Part shown: piece by piece, positions 8,466 to 16,141 of the stretch | Position numbering within the stretch: position 1 is the stretch's first letter | Layout: every line of letters starts with the position of its first letter | From: Rugamonas sp. A1-17 | Lineage (GTDB): Bacteria > Pseudomonadota > Gammaproteobacteria > Burkholderiales > Burkholderiaceae_D | Reading direction: 5' to 3' | Assembly (NCBI GenBank): GCA_025548565.1 | Contig: JAJLPB010000017.1 | Location: 1 to 64,000 of the forward strand | DNA length: 64,000 nt | Notes under the pieces: generated by a model | Databases searched by the model: none | Seen by the model: the letters and a program-made list of their open reading frames with translations, nothing else | What the model was told of the DNA's origin: nothing | Program-made: the position numbers and the translations under genes

Positions 8466-10013
8466 TCAGGCCGCGCGGGATGACGCCATCGCCGCCTGGC
8501 GCGCCACGTGGGCGCCGTGCGTGGGCATCCGTGCCACCGCCTGCGCGATCATGTCGCGCAGCTGGGCAAAGTGGCCGTGCACCACGCGCAGGTCGGCCCG
8601 GTCGGCCAGCGGATCGTAGCGCTTCGGCACCACGCCGAGGCCCATCATCATTGCCACGAACGAGGGCTCGGCGAAGCCGCCGCGGTCGATGATCGCCACG
8701 CGCCCGGTCTGGCGGAACAGCTCGATCTGGTGGCGCAGCGAGTCCGGAATCGGCATGTTGGCGCAGTAGTGCCAGAAGGCCGAGTCGTCGCGCTTGGTCA
8801 GCTTGTAGTGGAGGATGATGAAGTCGCGCACCGATTCGTAGCGGATGCGCATGACACGGTTGAATTCGTCGGCCAGCTCCGGACGGCAATCGCGGTCCGG
8901 GAACAGTTCGAGCAGCTTGCCTACCGCTGTCTCGATCAGGTTGATGCTGGTCGATTCCAGCGGTTCGACAAAGCCTGCCGACAGGCCGATCGCCACCACG
9001 TTCTTGATCCAGGACTGGCGCCGGCGCCCGGTGACGAAGCGCAGCTGGCGCGGTTCGTCCAGGGCGGCGCCATCGAGGCCGGCCAGCAGTGTGCCGCGCG
9101 CCTGCTCGTCGCTGGTGAAGGCGTTGCTATACACGTGGCCGTTGCCGGTGCGATGCTGCAGGGGGATGCGCCAGGTCCAGCCGGCTTCCTGCGCGGTGGA
9201 ACGCGTGTAGGGCGTCAGCTGCGGCACCGGGGCGCAGGGCACGGCCAGCGCGCTGTTGCAGGGCAGGTACCCGCTCCAGTCCTCGTAGCCGGCGTCCAGC
9301 GCGCCTTCGATCAGCAGGGCGCGGAAGCCCGAGCAATCGATGAAAAGGTCGCCCTCGACGCGGCGGCCGTCGCGCAGCTTCAGCGCGGTGACGAAGCCGC
9401 TCTCCGGATGCCGCTCGACATCGACGATCATGCCTTCGATGCGCCGGACCCCGCGCGCCACGGCGTAGTCGCGCAGATAGTTGGCGTACAGGCCGGCGTC
9501 GAAATGGAAGCCGTAGGAATAGGCGTCGGTCATGCCGGGCGTTTCCTCATTCGGAGGAATGAACTTGTTGTGGCGCGCCATGACCGAGGGCATCGACCAG
9601 TTCTCCAGCTCCGGCATGTTGTGGAACGCCTGCGCCATGCGCAGCCAGTGCTGGTGCGCGCCGAGGCCGGCCAGCGGCGGGCCGAAATCGCCGAAGCCGT
9701 GGAAGAAGCGATTGCCGATGTGGCCCCAGTCCCTGAACTCGATGCCCAGCTTGAAACTGGCCTGGGTCTTGCTGATAAAGTCGGCGCCATCCAGGCCCAG
9801 CGCCTCGTTATAGACGCGAATCGTGGGCAGGGTCGCCTCGCCAACCCCGATGGTGCCGATGTCGGGCGACTCCACCAGGGTCACCTCGCAGGGCTCGGAG
9901 GGATGGCGCGCCAGGCGCTGGGCCAATGGGGCCGCCGTCATCCAGCCGGCGGTGCCGCCGCCCACGACGACGATCCTGCGGATCGCGTTGGCGTGCGTGT
10001 CATTGCCGCTCAT
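8466..10013 (-). CDS. Flavin-dependent tryptophan halogenase family protein
   Basis: The 515-residue protein has the FAD-binding GGGTAGW motif at ~18-24, a catalytic-lysine region FKLGIEF near 85-92 and the halogenase hallmark W-x-W-x-I-P (WTWRIP, ~278-283). All are as in PrnA-type FAD-dependent halogenases (PF04820). ATG 10013 is chosen because AGGAG precedes it; upstream codons lack a site. Members of this family are found repeatedly in TonB-receptor sugar loci of Xanthomonas, Caulobacter and relatives, where their natural substrate is not established. It needs a flavin reductase from elsewhere. Neighbours are the receptor downstream on the same strand and a divergent cupin-like gene, a pairing often seen in such loci. 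Confidence 0.88.
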   Translation of the reverse strand: MSGNDTHANAIRRIVVVGGGTAGWMTAAPLAQRLARHPSEPCEVTLVESPDIGTIGVGEATLPTIRVYNEALGLDGADFISKTQASFKLGIEFRDWGHIGNRFFHGFGDFGPPLAGLGAHQHWLRMAQAFHNMPELENWSMPSVMARHNKFIPPNEETPGMTDAYSYGFHFDAGLYANYLRDYAVARGVRRIEGMIVDVERHPESGFVTALKLRDGRRVEGDLFIDCSGFRALLIEGALDAGYEDWSGYLPCNSALAVPCAPVPQLTPYTRSTAQEAGWTWRIPLQHRTGNGHVYSNAFTSDEQARGTLLAGLDGAALDEPRQLRFVTGRRRQSWIKNVVAIGLSAGFVEPLESTSINLIETAVGKLLELFPDRDCRPELADEFNRVMRIRYESVRDFIILHYKLTKRDDSAFWHYCANMPIPDSLRHQIELFRQTGRVAIIDRGGFAEPSFVAMMMGLGVVPKRYDPLADRADLRVVHGHFAQLRDMIAQAVARMPTHGAHVARQAAMASSRAA

Positions 10014-10103
10014 TTCGTCTCCTGTCGTTATTTTTTTTGCGCCTATCGAACGCATAGTTATGACTGGAGTGTAGAGGAGGCGGTAGCGATCGGACAATAG
10101 AAA

Positions 10104-10118
10104 TGTTTGCGCTTAACA
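10104..10118. promoter_or_regulatory. LacI-type operator between halogenase and cupin genes
   Basis: TGTTTGCGCTTAACA is a near-palindrome around GCGC with TGTT/AACA ends, the form of LacI-family operators. It lies in the divergent promoter region of the halogenase and cupin-like genes and resembles the element before the GH3 gene (21895-21908). Confidence 0.4.
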
Positions 10119-10244
10119 ATCTGTGGTGGTGGCTACGCCAAGATTGTGGTGAGGCCACCACATTGATGATGATTCTGCGCATCATGTCGCGCATAATGGT
10201 TGCGCATATTATTATTTGACAACCATGTAACCACGGTGAGCCAG

Positions 10245-11273
10245 ATGCATCCAGCTGTTTTACTTAACAACGCCAAGCCGATACGCGAACTCCACGGCGT
10301 CGCGCCGGACGGCTTGACGGACGCCATCCTGACGTCGACGCAGCCGCTGGTGCTGCGTGGTTTGGCGGCGGCGTGGCCGATGGTGCGCGCCGCGCAAAGC
10401 TCGCCGCGGGCGGCGGACGCTTATCTGCGGCGCTTTTACCGCGACGCCAGCGTCAACGCGATGCACGGCGCGCCCGATATCGGCGGGCGTTTCTTTTACA
10501 ACGCCGAGATGAGCGGCTTCAATTTCACGTCGGTGCGCGTGCGCTTCGACGCCGTGCTCGACGCGCTGCGCGACCACCTGGATCACGGCCAGCCGCCGGC
10601 CTTCTATGTCGGCTCGACCACGATCGACGCCTGCTTGCCGGGCTTTCGCGCGGAGAACGATATCGACCTGGGCACGCGCGATGCCCTGGCCAGCATCTGG
10701 GTGGGCAACCGCACGCGCATCCCGGCGCACTACGACTTGCCGGACAACCTGGCCTGCGTGGCGGCCGGGCGGCGCCGCTTCACCTTGTTCCCGCCGGACC
10801 AGCTGGCCAATCTGTATGTCGGCCCGCTGGACCTGACGCCGGCCGGCCAGGCGATCAGCCTGGTCGACTTCGCCGCGCCCGATCTCGCCGCCTTCCCCAG
10901 ATTCGCCGACGCGCTCGAACACGCGCAGGTGGCCGAACTCGAAGCCGGCGACGCGCTCTTCATTCCCAGCATGTGGTGGCATCACGTCGAGGCGCTGGAC
11001 CGCTTCAACGTGCTGGTCAACTACTGGTGGCGGCAATCGCCCGACTATATGGACACGCCGGTCAACACGCTGCTGCTGGCCCTGATGACCTTGCGTGAGC
11101 TGCCGCCGGCGCAGCGGCAGGCGTGGCAGGAGATCTTCCGTCATTACGTGTTCGACAGCGATGGCGGCGAAGCCGCGCATATTCCGCCGCAGGCGCGCGG
11201 GGTGCTGGCGCCGTTCGATGGCGACGCGGCCCGCAGGCTGCGTGCGCAGTTGTTGAATATGATGAGGCGCTAA
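10245..11273 (+). CDS. Cupin-like/JmjC-fold protein, probable Fe(II)/2-oxoglutarate oxygenase
   Basis: The protein of 342 residues has a Cupin_8/JmjC-type core: RIPAHYDLPDNLACVAAGRRRFTLFPP gives the H-x-D metal pair, and MWWHHVEAL gives the distal histidine. Such proteins are usually hydroxylases or demethylase-like oxygenases. ATG 10245 is used; a GTG at 10236 is an alternative and neither has a strong ribosome-binding site. It diverges from the halogenase gene, and halogenase/cupin-like pairs are recurrent in TonB-receptor carbohydrate loci, so a shared task such as modifying a receptor or a substrate is plausible but unproven. It ends with a 4-base convergent overlap with the LacI gene. 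Confidence 0.75.
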   Translation: MHPAVLLNNAKPIRELHGVAPDGLTDAILTSTQPLVLRGLAAAWPMVRAAQSSPRAADAYLRRFYRDASVNAMHGAPDIGGRFFYNAEMSGFNFTSVRVRFDAVLDALRDHLDHGQPPAFYVGSTTIDACLPGFRAENDIDLGTRDALASIWVGNRTRIPAHYDLPDNLACVAAGRRRFTLFPPDQLANLYVGPLDLTPAGQAISLVDFAAPDLAAFPRFADALEHAQVAELEAGDALFIPSMWWHHVEALDRFNVLVNYWWRQSPDYMDTPVNTLLLALMTLRELPPAQRQAWQEIFRHYVFDSDGGEAAHIPPQARGVLAPFDGDAARRLRAQLLNMMRR

Positions 11274-12373
11274 ACCTTGAGCTTGCCCGCGATCTTGGTG
11301 GACGGACGGGTGCGCGGGGCGGCGTCGGACTGGCGCCGTATCAGTTGATAGTCCATCACCACGTGCTCCGGCGCCTCGTCCCCGCCATCGCGCTGGGCGT
11401 TGATCTGCCTGACCAGGAACTGCACCGCCGCCGCCGCCATGTCGGAAATCGGCTGGCGCACGGTGGTCAGTTCCGGCCAGATGGTGGTCGCCAGCGCGGT
11501 ATCGTCGAAGCCGGCCACGGTCAGGTCGCCCGGCACATCCAGTCCCAGGCGATGGGCGATGGCCACGGTCGCGGCCGCCATGTCGTCGTTGCTGGCGAAG
11601 ATGGCGGTGGGGCGCTGTTCCAGGCCCAACAAGGTTTCGGCCGCGTCCAGGCCCGAGCGGTAGGTGAACAGGCCCTGGACGATCAGCTCGGCCGCGCCTT
11701 GCACGCGTCGTTCGGCGATGGCGGCCTGGAAGCCCGCCAGCCGGCGCGCGCTGGCGGTCTGGTTGGGATGGCCGATGATGAAGCCGATGCGCTGGTGGCC
11801 CAGCGAGATCAGATGGCTGGTCATCGCGTGCGCCGCGTGGAAGTCGTCGATGCTGACGGCGCAGACGCGGTCGTCCGGGCTGCCGCAGGCCACCGTGACG
11901 GCCGGCGTGCCGGAGGCGGCGATGACGTCGATCAGGTTCGGCGTGTCGCACAGCGGCGGCGGCAGGATGATGCCGTCGATGCCGTTGGCGATCATGCGGC
12001 GCGCCTGGTCGGCGCTTTGCTCGTCGGCCTCGCACTTTTCCACGACCAGTTGTACGTTGTTCGGGCTGGCCTGGTTCAACAGTCCGACCAGTAATTCGCT
12101 CAGGTAGCCGGCGCTTGGGTTGCTGTACAAGAAGCCGACACGGATGGGAGGCGCTCCCGCCAGGCGGCGCGCCGCCTGGTTGGGCACATAGTTCAGTGCT
12201 GCCACTGCCTTGCCGACGCGGTTGCGGGTGACTTCGCGGACACGGGTGTCGCCGTTCATCACACGCGACACGGTCATCGGCGAAACGCCGGCCAGTTTGG
12301 CCACGTCGATCATCGTCGGCACGCCCGACCGGGAACCCGCTGCGGGTTTGGATTTCACCTTGATGCTTGTCAT
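11270..12373 (-). CDS. LacI-family transcriptional regulator of the xylan locus
   Basis: This 367-residue regulator starts with a helix-turn-helix (TMIDVAKLAGVSPMTVSRVMNGD) and continues as a periplasmic-binding-protein-like sensor domain (VGFLYSNPSAGYLSELLVGLL, IDGIILPPPL, VAGFDDTALATTIWPELTTVRQP). ATG 12373 is used because AAGG lies upstream and it starts shortly before the HTH; ATG 12403 and 12442 are also in frame but lack a site. It is divergent from the GH10 xylanase and sits among TonB receptors and GH3 enzymes. It probably represses the locus through the LacI-type boxes at 8359, 10104, 13626 and 21895, with a xylo-oligosaccharide as inducer (inference). Confidence 0.85.
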   Translation of the reverse strand: MTSIKVKSKPAAGSRSGVPTMIDVAKLAGVSPMTVSRVMNGDTRVREVTRNRVGKAVAALNYVPNQAARRLAGAPPIRVGFLYSNPSAGYLSELLVGLLNQASPNNVQLVVEKCEADEQSADQARRMIANGIDGIILPPPLCDTPNLIDVIAASGTPAVTVACGSPDDRVCAVSIDDFHAAHAMTSHLISLGHQRIGFIIGHPNQTASARRLAGFQAAIAERRVQGAAELIVQGLFTYRSGLDAAETLLGLEQRPTAIFASNDDMAAATVAIAHRLGLDVPGDLTVAGFDDTALATTIWPELTTVRQPISDMAAAAVQFLVRQINAQRDGGDEAPEHVVMDYQLIRRQSDAAPRTRPSTKIAGKLKV

Positions 12374-12453
12374 CGGTCTTTGCTTAACCTTTTGTTGTAA
12401 CATTTTGATTATGCCACGAGTGCTGGCAAACTTTTTCCCCATGGAGCGTGTCG

Positions 12454-13584
12454 ATGACGATTTCTCGTAGAAATACCTTGGCCTTGCTGGCCGGCGCCGG
12501 CCTGATGCCGATGACCGGCGTATCGGGCGCCGATCAAGCGGAATCCTTGAAGGCGCTGGGCAAGCGCAAAGGCCTCAATGTCGGCAACGCGATCGGCGCG
12601 GGGGGCTTTCGTGATCCCGCCTACCTGGCGTTGATGGCGCGCGAGTGCAATGTCATCGTCACCGAGAACGAATGCAAATGGCCGGCGCTGGAACCGCGCC
12701 AGGGGCAAGCCAACTACGAGCCGGCGGACCGGATGTTCGCCTGGGCCAGAGAGCAGGGCATGCTGGTGCGCGGGCATAACCTGCTCTGGCAGACGGCCAG
12801 GTGGCAACCCGCCTGGGTCAATCAATACGACTTCGGCGCGCGGCCCGCGCTGGCGGCGGAGCGGCTGATACGCGAGCACATCGGCGCCGTCTGCAAGCAC
12901 TTCGGTTCGCAGGTTTATAGCTGGGATGTGGTCAACGAGGCCATCGATCCGGCCGACGGCGCGCTGCGGCAGAACGTGCTGACCGAGCGCCTCGGAGCCG
13001 TCGAGGAGATCGACCTGGCGTTCCGGCTGGCGCGCGAGCACGCGCCGCAGGCACAGCTCGTTTATAACGACTACATGCGGCCCGACGACGGCAGCGCCAG
13101 GCATCGCGCCGGCGTGCTCAAACTGCTGCAGGCGCTGAAGGCGCGCGGCACGCCGGTGCAGGCGCTGGGGTTGCAAAGCCATATCGGTTCCTGGGATGAG
13201 ATGGGGCCGGGCAGCAAGGGCCTGCTGGAGTGGCGCAAATTCCTCGACGAGGTGAGCGGCATGGGACTGGATTTGCTGGTCACCGAATTCGATGTCAACG
13301 ACCGCAAGCTGCCGGCCGATATCGCGGCGCGCGATGCGGGCGTGGCGGCGCTGGCCAGGGACTATCTGGACGTAACCTTCAGCCACCCGAACTGCCGCGA
13401 CTTCGTGATGTGGGGCATGGCCGATCACATGAATTGGCTGCAAGGGTGGAAGGAGGCGCCGCGGCTGGATGGCTTGCCGATGCGGCCCGCTCCATTCGAC
13501 AGCCGGCTGGGCGGCAAGCCGCTGCGCGCCGCCATCGCGGACGCCATCAGGGCCATGCCGCCCAGGTCCGGCACACCTGGCTAA
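12454..13584 (+). CDS. GH10 endo-1,4-beta-xylanase, exported
   Basis: The 376-residue protein is a glycoside hydrolase family 10 enzyme that cuts the xylan backbone. The acid/base glutamate lies in WDVVNEAID (about E162) and the nucleophile in LLVTEFDVND (about E278). The N-terminus SRRNTLALLAGAGLMP is a twin-arginine-type signal, so it is folded before export to the periplasm or beyond. ATG 12454 has GGAG 7 bases upstream; GTG 12448 is an alternative. It stands alone between the divergent LacI gene and the GH3 enzyme 102 bp downstream, and a LacI box precedes that next gene. Length is normal for a single-domain GH10; no carbohydrate-binding module is present. Confidence 0.93.
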   Translation: MTISRRNTLALLAGAGLMPMTGVSGADQAESLKALGKRKGLNVGNAIGAGGFRDPAYLALMARECNVIVTENECKWPALEPRQGQANYEPADRMFAWAREQGMLVRGHNLLWQTARWQPAWVNQYDFGARPALAAERLIREHIGAVCKHFGSQVYSWDVVNEAIDPADGALRQNVLTERLGAVEEIDLAFRLAREHAPQAQLVYNDYMRPDDGSARHRAGVLKLLQALKARGTPVQALGLQSHIGSWDEMGPGSKGLLEWRKFLDEVSGMGLDLLVTEFDVNDRKLPADIAARDAGVAALARDYLDVTFSHPNCRDFVMWGMADHMNWLQGWKEAPRLDGLPMRPAPFDSRLGGKPLRAAIADAIRAMPPRSGTPG

Positions 13585-13625
13585 GACGTGTTGACTTGGC
13601 AATCTCAATCGATCACACTGGGAAA

Positions 13626-13639
13626 TGGTAGCGCTATTC
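13626..13639. promoter_or_regulatory. LacI-type (xyl-box-like) operator before GH3 gene
   Basis: TGGTAGCGCTATTC matches 11 of 14 bases of TGGTAGCGCTAACA, including the whole TGGTAGCGCTA core. It lies 47 bp before the GH3 start, in the gap after the xylanase gene. It is the best match in the locus. Confidence 0.55.
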
Positions 13640-13686
13640 ATTTCAAGTTAATGGCGACATACCTCTAACAAAAACCAGGAGACAAG

Positions 13687-16074
13687 ATGAGTAACGACAA
13701 GCGCAGGCAGTTCCTCAAATCGATGACCGGCCTGGCCGGCGCGGCATCGCTCGCGCCGGCGATGGCGCTGGGCGCCAGCGCGCGCCCGCCTTACAAGGAT
13801 GCGTCGCTGCCGCTCGGCAGGCGCGTCGACGACCTGCTGGGCCGCATGACGCTGGACGAGAAGATCGCGCAGATGCAATGCATCTGGCAGGACAAGAAGC
13901 TGATCCAGGACGCGCGGAACGAATTCTCCGCCGAGCAGGCGACGCGGATGTACCCGCACGGCCTGGGCATGGTGGCGCGTCCGTCCGACCGCCAGGTGGG
14001 GCAGGCGGCCGGCGCCGGCGACACCGGCGTGGTGGCCAACCGCAATGCGTTTGAAACCGCGACCTATGTGAACGCCATGCAGAAGTGGGCGCTCGAGCAA
14101 ACCCGCCTCGGCATCCCCCTGCTGATGCACGAGGAGTCGCTGCATGGCTACGTGGCCCGCGACGCCACCAGCTTCCCGCAGGCGATCGGGCTGGCATCGT
14201 CGTTCGATACGGACATGGTGCGCGACGTGTTCAGCGCCGCCGCCCGCGAGATGCGCGCGCGCGGCGCCAACCTGGCGCTGGCGCCGGTGGTGGACGTGGC
14301 GCGCGAGCCGCGCTGGGGCCGCATCGAGGAGACCTATGGCGAAGACCCGCACCTGTGCGGCGAGATGGGCAAGGCGGCCGTGCTGGGCTTCATGGGCGAG
14401 TCGCGGCAACTGGGCAAGGACAAGGTGTTCGCCACGCTGAAGCACATGACCGGACACGGCCAGCCGGAGAGCGGCACCAATATCGGCCCGGCCGAAGTCA
14501 GCGAGCGCACGCTGCGCGAGGAGTTCTTCCCGCCGTTCGAGAAGCTGGTCAGGGAAACCCATATCAGCGCCGTCATGCCGTCGTATAACGAGATCGGCGG
14601 CGTCCCCTCGCACGCCAACCGCTGGCTGCTGACCAGGGTGCTGCGCGAGGAGTGGGGCTTCAAGGGCGTGACGGTGTCGGACTATTTCGGCATCAATGAA
14701 CTGATCACCCGCCACAAGCTGGCCGCCACGCCGAAGGAGGCCGCGCTGGCCGCCTTCAAGGCCGGCGTGGATATCGAAACGCCGGACGGCCTGGCCTACA
14801 AGACGCTGGGCGAACTGGTACGCGAAAAGAAGATCGCTGAAAAAGACATCGACGTTGTCGTTCGCCGCATCCTCGAACTGAAATTCCTGGCGGGCCTGTT
14901 CGAACAGCCCTACGTGGATGCCAGGATCGCCGACAGCCTGACCGCGACGCCGGAGGCGGTCGCGCTGGCGCGCCGCGCCGCGACCCGCACGCCGGTGCTG
15001 CTGAAGAACGACAAGGGCTTGCTGCCGCTGGACGCGAAGAAGGTCGGCAAGGTGCTGCTGCTCGGCACCCACGCCAAGGATTGCCCGATCGGCGGCTATT
15101 CCGACGTGCCGCGCCATGTGGTGTCGATCCACGACGGCCTGCTGGCCGAGAGCCGGGCGCAGGGTTTCGAGCTGCGCTACGCGGAGGGCGTGCGCATCAC
15201 CGAAGGCCATGTGTGGGGCGCGGACGAGATCAAGTTCACGGCGCCGGAAGTCAACGCCAGGTTGATCGCCGAGGCGGTGGAAGCGGCCAAATCAGCCGAC
15301 ACCATCATCATGGTCCTCGGCGATAACGAGCAGACCAGCCGCGAGGCCTGGGCCGACAATCACCTGGGCGACCGCGACAGCCTGGACCTGATGGGCCAGC
15401 AGAACGATCTGGCGCGCGCCATCTTCGCGCTGGGCAAACCGACCGTGGTGTTCCTGCTGAACGGCCGTCCGTTGTCGGTCAACCTGCTGGCGGAGAAAGC
15501 CGACGCGCTGATCGAAGGCTGGTACATGGGCCAGGAAACCGGCCACGCCGCGGCCGACCTGCTGTTCGGCCGCGCCAACCCGGGCGGCAAGCTGCCGGTG
15601 TCGATCGCGCGCAGCGTCGGCCAGCTGCCGGTGTTCTACAACCACAAGCCGTCCGCGCGCCGCGGCTACATCGACGGCCTGACCACGCCGCTGTATCCCT
15701 TCGGCTTCGGCCTGAGCTACACCAGCTTCGACATCTCGGCGCCGCGCCTTGCCAAGGCCGGCATCCGTGCCGGCGAATCGACCAAGGTGGAGGTGGACGT
15801 GCGCAACACCGGCAAGCTGGCCGGCGACGAAGTGGTGCAGATCTATATCCGCGACGACGTCAGCTCGGTCACCCGTCCGGTGCTGGAACTGAAGGCTTTC
15901 AGGCGCGTCACGCTGCAACCGGGCGAGCAACGCACGCTGTCCTTCGACATCACGCCGGCCGATCTGTGGTTCTATAACATGGACATGAAGCGGGTGGTCG
16001 AGCCGGGCAGTTTTACCATCCATGCCGGCCCGGACAGCGTCCGGCTGAAGTCCGTCAAGTTGATGGTGTCGTGA
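13687..16074 (+). CDS. GH3 beta-glucosidase/beta-xylosidase (BglX-like), Tat-exported
   Basis: The 795-residue enzyme has a GH3 N-terminal domain (LLGRMTLDEKIAQM, EESLHGYV, LAPVVDVAREPRWGR-type strand, TLKHMTGHG), the nucleophile aspartate in VTVSDYFG (about D332), a GH3 C-terminal domain (LLKNDKGLLPLD, PFGFGLSYTSF) and a fibronectin III-like tail. KRRQFLKSM at residues 5-13 is a clear twin-arginine signal. AGGAG lies before ATG 13687. In this locus it most likely releases xylose or glucose from oligosaccharides made by the xylanase. It follows the xylanase in the same direction and has its own LacI-type box. Confidence 0.92.
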   Translation: MSNDKRRQFLKSMTGLAGAASLAPAMALGASARPPYKDASLPLGRRVDDLLGRMTLDEKIAQMQCIWQDKKLIQDARNEFSAEQATRMYPHGLGMVARPSDRQVGQAAGAGDTGVVANRNAFETATYVNAMQKWALEQTRLGIPLLMHEESLHGYVARDATSFPQAIGLASSFDTDMVRDVFSAAAREMRARGANLALAPVVDVAREPRWGRIEETYGEDPHLCGEMGKAAVLGFMGESRQLGKDKVFATLKHMTGHGQPESGTNIGPAEVSERTLREEFFPPFEKLVRETHISAVMPSYNEIGGVPSHANRWLLTRVLREEWGFKGVTVSDYFGINELITRHKLAATPKEAALAAFKAGVDIETPDGLAYKTLGELVREKKIAEKDIDVVVRRILELKFLAGLFEQPYVDARIADSLTATPEAVALARRAATRTPVLLKNDKGLLPLDAKKVGKVLLLGTHAKDCPIGGYSDVPRHVVSIHDGLLAESRAQGFELRYAEGVRITEGHVWGADEIKFTAPEVNARLIAEAVEAAKSADTIIMVLGDNEQTSREAWADNHLGDRDSLDLMGQQNDLARAIFALGKPTVVFLLNGRPLSVNLLAEKADALIEGWYMGQETGHAAADLLFGRANPGGKLPVSIARSVGQLPVFYNHKPSARRGYIDGLTTPLYPFGFGLSYTSFDISAPRLAKAGIRAGESTKVEVDVRNTGKLAGDEVVQIYIRDDVSSVTRPVLELKAFRRVTLQPGEQRTLSFDITPADLWFYNMDMKRVVEPGSFTIHAGPDSVRLKSVKLMVS

Positions 16075-16085
16075 GCAAATAAAAA

Positions 16086-16111
16086 AGCCGCTCCCGTCAA
16101 GGCGAGCGGCT
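16086..16111 (-). terminator. Rho-independent terminator of the minus-strand TonB receptor
   Basis: An 8-bp stem AGCCGCTC / GAGCGGCT is followed, read on the minus strand, by a run of six T. It lies 31 bp past the stop of the minus-strand TonB-dependent receptor and 12 bp past the GH3 stop on the plus strand, where no T-run follows. It therefore works mainly for the receptor. Confidence 0.8.
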
Positions 16112-16141
16112 AAGACCACGAGCGTGGCCGCGAGACGATGG